A stretch of DNA of 64,000 nt from Anastatus disparis (taxonomy: Eukaryota > Arthropoda > Insecta > Hymenoptera > Eupelmidae), in NCBI GenBank assembly GCA_017163975.1, contig JAFFSR010000016.1, positions 1,090,001 to 1,154,000 on the forward strand, written 5' to 3'. The notes beneath the pieces were generated by a model. That model ran no database searches and was not told the DNA's origin. It saw nothing but the letters and a program-made list of their open reading frames with translations. The translations under genes were made by a program, and so were the position numbers. Below are positions 45,319-55,240 of the stretch, in pieces. Position 1 is the stretch's first letter. Each line of letters opens with the position of its first letter.

Positions 45319-46191
45319 CTAATATCTTTTATAGTTGTATTTCACCTCTTTCACGTTAAAATATAACATGAGATCTATAGGGGGTTTAAGATCACCAAAA
45401 CTATCAAAATAAAGCACTTCAGAACCTCGTTTTCGATAACATACCCAGTGAGTGCCTTTGTTTTGAAAATCATCTAAGTTGACTATTGGGTTTGGAAATT
45501 TGCTTATCAGCGCCATCGCGTGGCCAATTGATAATCTGTGAGAGAAGGATACTGCTCGAGAATTACATTGGTTAGATACAAAAATTGTAGTATTTTGTAA
45601 TTTTTCAATTAAATAGAATAAAAAAAGATTAGAAAATTAGTTTGTATAGAAAGAAGGAAACATGTAGAATTTTTGAAGAAAAAATCGCGCATGTTATAGT
45701 GTACATAAATGAAATAATTAAGTTTATAAGAATTTGGATGGCTCTTTCTAGCTGACAATGTTTATATTTTTAACCATTCTAAAGCAGTATCTGGAGCTAT
45801 AACCTATCGAAAAATGAACATCAAAACAATCATCTTTTGTGAATCATTTCGAATAAATTATGCACTGGACATATATTTACTTTAAAACGATAATTCATAA
45901 CGTTATATTTAACATAATCAAATAATTACATTTTTATTTATTTACTTCACAAACAAATTTTACTTATACATAAGATTAAATAGGCTACGCAATGTAATCC
46001 TTCTCTCATAGCTTACTAAAGGGCCACGAGGTGACGCTGGCAAGCAAATTTCCAAACCCAATAGCAGATTCGTTGTGCCATGGGCCATCAGAAGGTAGAT
46101 TATTTCTCATGAAAACACCTCGAAAATATGGGATTTGCATCATACGAGCATACTTTATAAGATCATAGTCAGTCAGTGCACGATTTGGCAA
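45319..46191 (-). pseudogene. Adenain-like cysteine protease, split by a MITE
   Basis: The N-terminal half (46191 downward) reads MPNRALTDYDLIKYARM, IPYFRGVFMRNNLP, GPWHNESAI. The catalytic part resumes at about 45480 with VNLDDFQNKGTHWVCYRKRG (His of the GTHW motif) and YFDSFG (Asp). About 580 bp of MITE (45484-46064) lies between them, so the split is at the Ala-Ile/Val-Asn junction. The C-terminal part with the expected Gln and catalytic Cys (NxCGxxCL) is missing after YNYKRY, where the frame stops at 45319. This family matures capsid proteins. It directly follows the phospholipase-like gene. Confidence 0.8.
45484..46064. mobile_element. MITE inside the Polinton protease gene
   Basis: Inverted ends of about 85 bp: TATTGGGTTTGGAAATTTGC on the left, the complement GCAAATTTCCAAACCCAATA on the right, continuing through CAGCGxCAxCxCGTGGCC and TGAGAGAAGGAT. 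The duplication is a dinucleotide (TA or AT; the sequence at the joint does not decide). That fits a Tc1/mariner-like MITE. The inside (45550-45990) is AT-rich and non-coding. Confidence 0.85.
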
Positions 46192-46193
46192 AG

Positions 46194-46904
46194 TTAAATC
46201 AAAGTTTGTTTTTTTTTAACTTGACCATGACCGATATGAGGTTTCATAAATAATCCCATTCCAGTTTTATATGGTTTAAGATTGAGACCTTCTCCTAGAG
46301 CAATAGCTTCCATAGTTTTATTATGTCTCTTACTTTCTTCAAAATTTTTCTGTGCAGCTTTCGCCTTATTTACTGCTTTAGCTATTCCAGCAGCTCCTCC
46401 AGCCAGAGCACCAGTTGCACTTAGTGCTGCGAACAAGGGTATGAGAAAAGGCAGAGCGCCACCTATTCTTGATGGAACAGGTAGAATACGTGGAATGATA
46501 ATTTTTTTCTTACCGCCAACGATCTTGAGAGCTTCACGTGCACCTTTTAAAGCCGACTGAATAACTTTGCGAGAATGTTTACTTGGTTTTAATGATTTTT
46601 TACTTGCAGTTACTAATTTACTCAATTTTACACCCATTCTTGTCTTTCCTTTTAATTTCATGGCATTTGCAACAATAAAAGCAGTTGCTTTTTCGCTAAG
46701 ATTTGCATTTTTGGCTCTAACACGCTGCCAAGCTTTATCAGCAAGCTTCATGTCAGTTACTTTTCGATCAGCATTTTTATCAGAATAAGATATGTCATGT
46801 TCTTTGCATGCTTGATCAAGTGAATTGATACCTGTATCACCTCTTTTTAGACGCTTTTTCAGTTTGGTTCCGGGACCACAATATTGATATCCAGGAATAT
46901 GCAT
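46194..46904 (-). CDS. Phospholipase A2-like minor capsid protein
   Basis: Intact 236-codon frame, ATG start. Residues 1-60 form a parvovirus-VP1-type phospholipase A2 core: calcium loop GYQYCGPGT and catalytic helix DQACKEHDISYS with the His-Asp pair. The middle is Lys-rich. Residues about 140-180 are strongly hydrophobic (LPFLIPLFAALSATGALAGG), followed by a helix (AKAVNKAKAAQKNFEESKR) and Gly-rich repeats near the end (LNLKPYKTGMGLFMKPH). In Polinton-like viruses this type of protein is a minor virion component, with a hydrophobic adenovirus pVI-like part. It ends 3 bp before the protease start, suggesting one transcript. Confidence 0.85.
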   Translation of the reverse strand: MHIPGYQYCGPGTKLKKRLKRGDTGINSLDQACKEHDISYSDKNADRKVTDMKLADKAWQRVRAKNANLSEKATAFIVANAMKLKGKTRMGVKLSKLVTASKKSLKPSKHSRKVIQSALKGAREALKIVGGKKKIIIPRILPVPSRIGGALPFLIPLFAALSATGALAGGAAGIAKAVNKAKAAQKNFEESKRHNKTMEAIALGEGLNLKPYKTGMGLFMKPHIGHGQVKKKQTLI

Positions 46905-47074
46905 TTCAATAGGTAAGTCATTGATTACTTTATCAAGTAACCCTTTACCCTTAGGGTGCTTCTGTTATTTGTGTACGAGCATCTCTCTTCGAGTGCTGAT
47001 TTACAACTGATGATCAAAATATAAAACAAGCGTTTATATTTAGAAAAGGTTAATCTTAGATTTGACTTTGTTAC

Positions 47075-47781
47075 GTGAACATGGATTTTACTGAGCAGAA
47101 CGTCAAACTTCCCGTTGCCAACTTTGATTTTGAGAAAACGAAAAGAAAAAAGCGACACGGAGAGTTACTTCCAGATAATATACGAGCAGTATTCTGTGGC
47201 TTATCGAACTGTGAAAAAACTAATAGTTTATTAGCTCTAATTACACACCCTAATTTGAGAATTTGTACGTATACTCTAAATCTTTAAGTCAACCGAAATA
47301 CCAATTTCTTCAAAAAGTTTTAGAACCAATTGAAGGTACATCATATCTACCGTTTAGTAAACATGCATCTGTAGTATCTCCAGATGAAGCCCTACCTAAT
47401 TCAATTATGATTTTTGATGATGTGGCTTGTAAGAAGCAGGATAACGTCAGAGCTTTTTTCTGTATGGGGAGACACAAAAGTGTAGATAGCTTTTATCTAT
47501 GTCAGTCATATGCTCATAAACTGAAACATCTCATTAGGGACAATATTAATTTGATAGTAATTTATCGTCAAGATGATGTTAATCTTAAACATGTCTATGA
47601 AGACCATGTAAATACTGACTTAACTTCAAATGAATTTCGAAATCTTTGTACAGAATGCTGGAAGAATGACAAGTATGGATTTGTTGTTATTGACAAAGAT
47701 AGAGCAATGAATGATGGAAGATATAGAAAAGGATTTGACTGTTTTGCCATTAAGAGCATGACGAAGCTGTCCGCCTTCTAA
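47075..47781 (+). pseudogene. DNA-packaging ATPase (FtsK/HerA type), frameshifted
   Basis: Starts MNMDFTEQNVKLPV. The P-loop region reads FCGLSNCEKTNSLLALI, where the usual Gly before Lys is Glu, so the Walker A is damaged. One indel near 47260 shifts the frame; the second part (from 47263) has YVYSKSLSQPKYQFL, Walker B SIMIFDDVACKK and the following CMGRHKSVDSFYLCQSYAHK, as in Polinton and NCLDV A32-type ATPases. The enzyme would pump DNA into capsids. It is transcribed away from the phospholipase-like gene, with 170 bp between. The end, MTKLSAF, runs into sequence shared with element E. Confidence 0.85.
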
Positions 47782-48060
47782 TAATATTTCCAATCCTAAC
47801 TTATGAATAAACGATGCGTTTAATCGAGTTTTTTTGCTACAAAGAAAAAATTTGTAAGATTAAACTCTAGTGCGGACAACTCAAGAAATCCATCAAAATA
47901 TTATATATACAAAGTTATAATAAAAACTTTCAATATATCGTATTTTAAGGTTAGGTTTGTCGAGTTTGATGTCTAATTTCCAATCCAATCTCATAAAAAA
48001 ATAACAAGTCCAAATGATTTTTTATTTCAACAAAAATTATTGTATTAATATAGCTTTAGT
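47770..48060 (+). repeat. Element E-like segment after the ATPase gene
   Basis: About 290 bp is similar to 32597-32855 and to the inverse of 41640-41960. Shared words include CTTCTxATAATATTTC, GTGCGxACAACT, AAGAAATC, ACGGTTAGGTTTxxC (variant AAGGTTAGGTTTGTC) and ATTAATATAGxT. It may be a small insertion of E or a common ancestry of part of E with Polinton sequence. Confidence 0.65.
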
Positions 48061-48183
48061 GCGGACGAGTCATTATATTTGTTTAATTTAAGAATTTAAA
48101 AAGATATTGATAAAATAAAAAAAACAAAACTCGATTGCTGCAGCTCCGACATGCTGTTAAAAAGGAAGTATAAATTTTAATCT

Positions 48184-49220
48184 TTGCAGTTTGATTGTAG
48201 ACAGCATCTTGTCAGCATGCCTGACTTTAAAAAAGAAAAAAATGTTCTAAGCGAGCTCTTACGAGCACGCGAGGCTATTAAAAAGAAATACTTTTTGTTA
48301 AAAAAGGAGAGAGATGTTTTTGAAAAGGTTATTGGTGATACTTTAAAACCAGTTATTACACTACTTGAAAAGCTTGTCGATTCGACAACTGAAAGTGTGT
48401 CAGGTTCTAATCACATTTCGGCCATAGACAGTAACAGAAAATTGGCAAAAAAAAGATTGAGATCTGATGAATTAAGTTATATTGTGAACGATATTAATGA
48501 CACGGGTTCAGCGTTTGATAATGATGTTTCTGATGGCAATGATTTTTCTCCGATAAATAGCACAATGATGAATTCATCATTGAATTCTGCAAATTCATCA
48601 TTTAAATCTATACAATAACCATTTGTATCTGCGTATAAAGAAACTGAACTGACAGACTTTTTATCAATACCAAATGGAAGCCGCAGCAAAATCGATAACA
48701 TATACGGAGTGTGAAAAGTCAGTGGGGTATACATGATGGGTGATTCACAAATTCAATTTGATGATAAAATGATATAAGTGAAAGATTTAAGTTTTCCTAG
48801 AAGCAGTGGTCTAATGGAATTGCTTTTCAAAAAAGAACCAGATGATAATCTTTTGAGTACAACAGATCGCAAGAACTATCGCATTATCCTGGAAGCAACA
48901 AATGCCCATAGAAAAAGACATAGCAAAAGTGAGAATATACGCTCTTGGAAGAGTAGAAAATATTCAAAAATCATAGCACCAATGTTCTGCAGTGATCGCA
49001 GTAGAATGTCTACCAGCGAGGAGGTCTCATACCTAAATATAAAATAGCAAAAAAGAATATATAGATATATATTCTATAGATCTAGTCTACTGGGATGATC
49101 CAAATGAGCTTGTCGAGAGACTACAATCATTAATAGCCAAACGATCTGCTGGAAATAATAATCACAACAATGAAATCCAATCAATTATAGAGGAACTACG
49201 TGAAGCCGGACATATATATT
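48184..49220 (+). pseudogene. DUF8207-type Polinton protein with coiled coil
   Basis: The N-terminal half is open (from ATG 48217 to 48618): a helical, Lys-rich coiled coil (LSELLRAREAIKKKYFLLKK, then LEKLVDSTTES) and an Asn/Ser-rich tail. After stops it continues at about 48660-49066: YGV-containing start, MMGDSQIQFDDK, SGLMELLFKKEPDD, YRIILEATNAHRKRHS, and then YWDDPNELVERLQSLIAKRS and NEIQSIIEELREAG to 49220. This order is what I recall for the DUF8207 proteins found in hymenopteran Polintons. Function unknown. TTTGCAG directly before the coding region could be a splice acceptor. Confidence 0.65.
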
Positions 49221-49253
49221 GACGCACACAATTTTCAAATCAATAGTAGTAAC

Positions 49254-49643
49254 ATGAGTCTCGATGTGTTTGGAAGAAAACTTGAGGGCTTGCAAGTGAA
49301 TCGTGGTCCTCGAGGTATTGGATTCAATTTTATATCAGATGGTAATTTTGATTTAGAAAATAAGCGGCTTTGCAACATTCGAGAGGCTGATCATCCAAAT
49401 GATGCAATTAGTTTGAATTCACTAAATGATATCCTACACAAAGAAGTTGATTACTTATCTTCTAAAATTATAGAAGTTGTTAAAGCCATACAAGAATATG
49501 AGAACAAAGTTGAAATATGTAAAGCAGAAAGTGACGAAAAATTAACTTATGTCTATGATATGACTCAACGAAATTTTGCAAGTATTGAATATATAATTAA
49601 AGAAATGAATAGAAAATCAGATATTGTTAAAGTTGAAGTTTAA
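49254..49643 (+). CDS. Possible fibre-like or tail-like protein
   Basis: 130 codons from the ATG at 49254 (an upstream GTG at 49200 overlaps the preceding gene, so the ATG is preferred). N-terminal part: GFNFISDGNFDLENKRLCNI followed by READHPNDAISLNSL. The phrase 'DL-NKRLxNIxxxxxxxDAxxL' resembles the repeat that anchors trimeric phage and virus fibres. The C-terminal 80 residues are a coiled coil (VDYLSSKIIEVVKAIQEYEN). Together this suggests a trimeric attachment or stalk protein, as inference. It is directly upstream of the integrase (1 bp between). Confidence 0.5.
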   Translation: MSLDVFGRKLEGLQVNRGPRGIGFNFISDGNFDLENKRLCNIREADHPNDAISLNSLNDILHKEVDYLSSKIIEVVKAIQEYENKVEICKAESDEKLTYVYDMTQRNFASIEYIIKEMNRKSDIVKVEV

Positions 49644-49644
49644 G

Positions 49645-50562
49645 ATGGAACGTCAAAGAGTAGTTGAAGAGCTACACAAGCCAGCACGTCGCAGGTACAG
49701 GCGAAGAAAATATGACATACGCGGATTAGATGAGACTTGGCAAACTGACTTTGTAGAAATGATACCTTATTTTAAGGAAAACAAAGGTTTTCGCTACTTA
49801 CTAACTGTTACAGATATATTTTCAAAGTATGCATTAGCTGTACCAGTCAAATCGAAGAGTGGCAATGATGTTTCTCTAGCCATGGAGTCAATATTAAAAC
49901 AAGGACGGATGCCATCGAATTTACAAACTGACTAAAGAAAGGAATTCTACAATTCAAACTTTCAGAATCTTATGAAAAAGTACAAAGTAAATCACTACTC
50001 TTCACATAGCAATCTTCATGCAAGCATATGTGAGCGCTTTAATAAAACTTTGAAAAATGCAATGTGGTTAGAATTTAGCAAAAAAGGAAGTTATAAATGG
50101 TTGGATATTCTGCCTGAGTGAGTGAAAGCATACAATTAAAGAAAACATCGGACAATAGGAATCGAGCCTGAAAACGTTACAAAAATAAATGAGAAAGAAA
50201 TCAAAAAAAATTACCCAACTGAAAAAAGACTTGTGAAAAAACCAATATTCAAAGTAGGAGATAAAGTGCGAATAAGTAAGATAAAACAAGTTTTTGAAAA
50301 AGGTTATACACCAAATTGGTCAACTGAAATTTTCACAATAACAAGAATTGTTAAAACCAATCCTATAACTTACCATGTCAAAGATTATTATAATGAACCC
50401 GTCTCTGGCGGCTTTTATGAAACGGAAATTCAAAAAACTATGTATCCAGAAATTTATTTGGTAGAAAAAGTTTTAAAGAAAAGTGGTAAACGTGTATATG
50501 TTAAGTGGTTAGGTCTAAATAGCAAGCGTAATAGTTGGATAGATAAAAATAAGATTATTTGA
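49645..50562 (+). pseudogene. Polinton integrase (rve) with chromodomain
   Basis: ATG at 49645. First catalytic Asp in WQTDFVEM, then LLTVTDIFSKYALAVPV. The second Asp lies in LQTD, followed at once by a stop at 49933. The Glu lies in ICERFNKTLKNAMW near 50035. Two more stops occur near 50118-50140. The last part (50233-50562) is open: an SH3-like barrel and a chromodomain (YLVEKVLKKSGKRVYVKWLG, NSWIDKNKII). The zinc-binding N-terminal domain is not present in this type. It integrates the element and makes the 6-bp stagger; the chromodomain may guide it to chromatin. Three stops make it inactive. Confidence 0.88.
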
Positions 50563-50569
50563 ATTAGCT

Positions 50570-50836
50570 AAGATGTATTTTACAACGTATTTCAGTGTAA
50601 TAAATAAAAAAGAAAAAATTTAATTTTATTATGTTCATTAATTTAAGTTATGTATAAAATATTTTTATTATTGAAATTTTCTTTTTATGATTCAATATAA
50701 ATATAATAATTATAAGTGGTGGTGATAAATAAAAACAATTATATAATGTTTAATAATTTTCATTTATTCATGTATTCTCATTATGTACAATTTACAATAA
50801 TTTAAAAAATCATTTGATGAGTTTATTTCATTTATT
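50570..50836. other. AT-rich intergenic between convergent genes
   Basis: Integrase (+) and the next gene (-) converge here. AATAAA words at 50600-50606 on + could serve polyadenylation. Nothing else seen. Confidence 0.4.
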
Positions 50837-51136
50837 TTAAGCCCGATCGAATTTAAAAGGAGATCCTCCCAGGTATATTACAATCAAACGCAGTTTATTT
50901 TCATTATCACAGAGATTGTAGGAAAATTCTTCATCTTTTAGGATTGCAGATGAAATCTTCTCTGGTAAGAAGACTTGGAAGTTCTGGTCGAAATCTGCTA
51001 CGACCTTGGTTCCAAATCTTGTCTTGACTTGTTTTAGTGCAGTCACCATGTACTGCTGGTCTTTTTCTAAGTCTGTGACTTTCTTCCTTGGCAGGAAGTC
51101 GCTTTCAGCAATCTTGTTTAGTGCAGACAAATCCAT
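50837..51136 (-). CDS. Small conserved Polinton protein (possibly OB-fold)
   Basis: Intact 99 codons, ATG start: MDLSALNKIAESDFLPRKKV. The pattern 'DxxY-VTALKxVxTRFGxKVVAxxD' followed by VFLPEKI and a C-terminal hydrophobic strand with YLGGSPF recurs in insect Polintons downstream of the polymerase, as I recall. The repeated strands and Lys/Arg content would suit a small nucleic-acid-binding OB fold, perhaps a single-strand binder for protein-primed replication. That role is inference. It lies about 100 bp downstream of the polymerase on the same strand. Confidence 0.55.
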   Translation of the reverse strand: MDLSALNKIAESDFLPRKKVTDLEKDQQYMVTALKQVKTRFGTKVVADFDQNFQVFLPEKISSAILKDEEFSYNLCDNENKLRLIVIYLGGSPFKFDRA

Positions 51137-51244
51137 TCTAAAAACAAGAAAAAGTAAAAAAATTAAAATTTCTGTTAGAAAAAAATTTTGATGGGAAAAA
51201 ATAATGTTTTTTGGTGAAAAATAGATTTTAACCTACTTAAAAAG

Positions 51245-51511
51245 TTAGTCGATTATAGATTTCTTTGTGCAAGGTTGATCGTCCTCAAGCTCTTCGATTA
51301 CTTGAATGCGCTCCTTATTGTAGTCCGTTGGTTGATATAGCCCATTCCCCACTTCGATGTCTGCCCTTTCCATTGCTACTCGTAATATATCCTTATTTTC
51401 TCCTTCCTGGGAACTTGCCCTCTCCATTGATGGATGCCAGTCATTCATGAACTCCTCTAACACATCATACTCAATGATAATTTGCTCGCCTTCATAAAGT
51501 GTCATCCCCAC
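51245..51511 (-). CDS. Open extension after the polymerase stop
   Basis: 88 codons in frame with the polymerase gene, separated from it by one TGA (51512-51514). It is acidic (VIEELEDDQP) and starts with MTLYEGEQIIIEYDVLEEF. It could be the true C-terminus cut off by a nonsense mutation, or a separate small product from the ATG at 51503-51505. No family recognised. Confidence 0.35.
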   Translation of the reverse strand: MGMTLYEGEQIIIEYDVLEEFMNDWHPSMERASSQEGENKDILRVAMERADIEVGNGLYQPTDYNKERIQVIEELEDDQPCTKKSIID

Positions 51512-54500
51512 TCACTCTGCACTATTTTCATTGGTTGCTTCATCCCTTCTCTCGATTTCCCTCTCTCTTTCATTCTCTGTAGCATCCATCTTCACTCGTG
51601 TATTTCCCCTCCTCATTTCTACCTCCCGCTCTTTTTCTTTTTTTTCAGCAGCAATTTTTCTTGCATATTCCCTTTCTACTTCAAATGCAGCTTGCGCGAT
51701 CTGTATTTCTTCAATTTCATAATCTCCCCAAGGTAAAGTATCTGTACTATCAGGCAATAAAAATCTCTTATCATCGTGAGGACTTGGAGCAATTTTTCTC
51801 TGTTTTTCAGTGTGCACCGTATGTAATTTTGAACGGATATTGCACTGTTCACGGTATATAATAGTGAGATCCTGAAGACAGCTTCGGTAATCCTCAAAAT
51901 TAATTGATTTTTTTACAACACTGGACTTTATACCTTTGGCTTTCTTTATAACATCTCCTCCATCGATTGAAATACTATACATATTGCTTCGTAATTCTAT
52001 AAATTCTGTCATTATCTTACCATTACATTCGTCTTTCATCAAACCCGGAACTTTCTTATTAACTCGAGGAATTTCGAACGGATTATTTTCTTCATAATCG
52101 GAAGTATCAAATTTATGTATGTCCTCTTTCATTATTTTGTACATGTCAACGTCCTCAACTTTGTATATGAGACTATCAGTATCAGTATACAAAAGTTTGC
52201 ATTTGTCTCCAACTCGCTTTTTCATATACGAATAATGAAAATCATAAACTAATGTTTTTGATAATTCTCAAATGCAAAATCCAACATAAATTGGTTTATT
52301 GATTGTGATGCTCGTTCTCTTCATTTAAATGGCAACTAAATTCTCATCAAAAAGAGCACAGCTGTGAAAATTTGGTAGAGCTATGCGTGCTTCTGCTCCA
52401 TATCTACCAGTGAATTTGTTTACCAATCGGACATCAACTCGAGACCGCTCTCGCTTAATGGAAAATCTCGATGTGCATCGTGTATTTCCTCAGGATACTC
52501 CCAATCTACTTCAGCAATATATCCAATGAGTGAATCTGGTGGTGCGTTGTAAAAGTTTGGATTCGTTTCATATTCTACCCATTTGAATTTTCCGGCTGGC
52601 AATTATTGAACCATTGCCCATCCATAAAGATTATTAATATCAAAGTACGTAAGTGTTTTCATTTTCTGTTTTTCATCATACGAAGAGCCCATATATGAAT
52701 TGTTCGCCTGGGCATAGCGATTACAGCATTGACTTATTCCTCCCCGAACACCTGCTTTAATGAACATCAACATATCTATATCTGTAAGAAGTTCCAGTTC
52801 TACCTTCGTTATTTTAAGCGCTGCTGAAAATGTCAAGCCTGGAGACGTATAAAAGTGTGCTGGACATAAACCGTAAGCTTTGAGAGATGTTTCTCGAAAA
52901 CTTTCAAATACATCCGCCAATAGTAAAACATCTGTTTTTAAGTATAAATCCGAATACTCACCTAATGTCCTTATATTGAACTTACTTCAGACTTGAATAG
53001 CATGCTCATAGTCTTCGTTAGCAATATGAGAATCGGTGAGTTGGTTATAAGACTGATTTTTCTCTGGCAATTTCGTAACTAATAATTTATCCAATCCATC
53101 TACAAAATCAAATAGAAATATACCTTTACGTTTGAGAAAATCAATTTTCTTATCTGTAAGTCCAGCAGCTCGAAACTCTTTTATCAATATCGGCACATTT
53201 TTCAAGTATGATGCAAGCTTTTCCAATGACGAAGGAAGAAAACGCTAAGAATCTATAAATCTAAAACTTAGGTCACTGCCATCTATGTATTTTGTAAAAG
53301 AAATATATTTTTCCTTATTATGTGGCAATAGCGTAACTCGTCCTCCCATCAATGAAGATGTGGCTATCTCTTTCAAAATGAAGTGTGTATCGTAATTGAG
53401 GTTATGAAAAACCACAGGAATAAATTTTGAATACTTGTAATTCAAATTACATGAATTATGCGTTGCACCTCTGAAACTAATGTAAAAAAATAGATATTTT
53501 AAAAAAATTTGCATGGTAAAGTAAATTTTTTTCATTGAAATATAACTATAATTAATATCTTACCGTCTTGTGAGATGACAGTGATCTCGTACTGCGAGTT
53601 GTTTATCAAGGATTAGTTTTCGGCATATGTGACAAATGATTGACCTCTGGAAAGATAATTCTTCTAAATCCGTAAGTTTAAATGGTTTCGGATTCTTGTA
53701 GAGTTTATCAATTTCCTCACTGATTGATTTTAATTCTTGAACAAACCATTGTGCAGGAGTCTGTCCATCTTCGATATTTTTTCTGTATGACTTATAAGCA
53801 GATAAGCTGTCATCAAAGCTACATTTTATATAATAACCTATGCTATATGCTTCATGAAGTTGGAAGGCAGTTTCATTCATTGTAGGCTTCAGTAAACATT
53901 TAAAATCAGCATAAATAATAAAAGGAACTTTTTTGCTTTTATAATAATCTTCAAATTTCAGAATGTTGTTCTGAGAGTCAGGTAGATTAATTCGACAACA
54001 ATTCAAATTTTTACAATCATTTTCATGAACTTGCAATCTTTCTTTATTATAAAAGACTTGTAAACATCTTTCACGATGGAATGATTTTACATGTGTCTTA
54101 GATAGTTGAGATCTCAGAAGACGAGAGATGTTTTTTATCCAAACGTAGTGATATTTAGGTAAACTCCTATCATCAGAATGATTATCTTTTTCATACTCAT
54201 CGATGTAAAAGTCTTGGATGATGAGTATATTGACATGCTTTTCCTTTCTTTTCCAATGTAATGTGGCAAGGTGATACTTCAAACTTTTGTCCAAACTTTT
54301 TTAACCTGTACACATTTACTGAAATATTATTCAGTTCTTCAAATTTTGGAACATTTTTAAGTGTCACTGGAAATTCTATGTTATTAAATTTCAACTTGTT
54401 CTCATGCTTGATATATTGATTAACTCTATTAGTATTAGTTTTACTTGGATAGATTGCTGAGAGGATAGCATACTTGAAACATTGATTGTCATTGTTACGA

Positions 54501-55240
54501 ACATTGATACATGCTTTTTTCTTTTGTATAAATGGTGGTAGAGAAATGTACGAGCTGCCCTTGATCGGAGAATATTTTTTTATATTTATACTTAGACTTA
54601 TAATGCTTTTTAGAGCCCAGCCAGAATCTTTTTCCTAGAATTCTTCTATCTGTGTTAAAATAGAATCTTTGATATTTATTTTGAACCATTCTTCTAGATC
54701 CGATGACATGAAAATTGAAGCACTTGTGGTTATAAAATATTTAATATCTGTTAATTCTTCACTACTTTTCTGTATGGAAAATTCTGCGGTGAAATCCGAA
54801 TTCACTTTCAGAGCACTATATTCTTCTAAGCATGACCGTACATGTACTTTAAAGAGTTCTTGGGCGTCGTTTAAAAAACTTAAAATATCCACATGATTTA
54901 TATTTACCACTACGCCAGTTATAATTCTGTTTTCGAAAGCTGACTGCACATCTCGCCATTCAACAGAAGCTTCTGTTTCTTCAGATTGTAGACCACCTCC
55001 TCGTTGAAGATGATGTTCAAATTGAACTTGAATACCCAAAAGATGTAACATACAAGTTTGACATCTTTGCTTTTCTCCTCTTGTAAGATCAGAATTGACA
55101 ATTTTTTCATCTAATTTCTCTAAACTACCATTGCACATATCTATCCAATAATGGAGATCGGTATTGTTCAGTTCATTTAAATTTTGTAAAGTATCACGGA
55201 ATAGTTGCACAAGACGTTCAAAGAAATTAATTGAAGACAT
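51512..55240 (-). pseudogene. Protein-primed DNA polymerase B of the Polinton
   Basis: Starts MSSINFFERLVQLFRDTLQN at 55240. The N-terminal domain (to 54635) is the long Polinton-specific region. It continues through a DNQCFKYAILSAIYP block (about 54470) and a zinc-finger-like CLQVFYNKERLQVHENDC. The exonuclease motif I reads YADFKCLL, where the usual catalytic Glu is Lys. Motif II is FHNLNYDTHFI. After an 87-nt intron-like gap come the palm motif A ([12 protein letters not shown], about 52640) and motif C (YTDTDSLIY, 52170). Motif B (KxxxNxxFG) and some 75-100 residues around it are deleted near 52440. Several frameshifts and stops are present. It cannot replicate DNA. Confidence 0.9.
53477..53563 (-). 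other. Putative intron in the polymerase gene
   Basis: On the minus strand the 5' side ends CACAAGACG, followed by GTAAGATATT, a T-rich tract and TTACATTAG, then TTTCAGAGGTGC. Removing these 87 nt joins CHLTRR and FRGATHN in frame with no lost residue, where relatives have an uninterrupted 'CHLTGxFRGAAHN'. The sequence itself contains stops. It is either a real short intron or an in-frame-compatible insertion; the GT...AG ends and T-rich tract favour an intron. Confidence 0.7.

Noticed and set aside
46282..46788. Two plus-strand open frames of 92 and 73 codons
   Set aside because: Antisense shadows of the phospholipase-like gene, with hydrophobic composition that mirrors its Ala/Lys codons.
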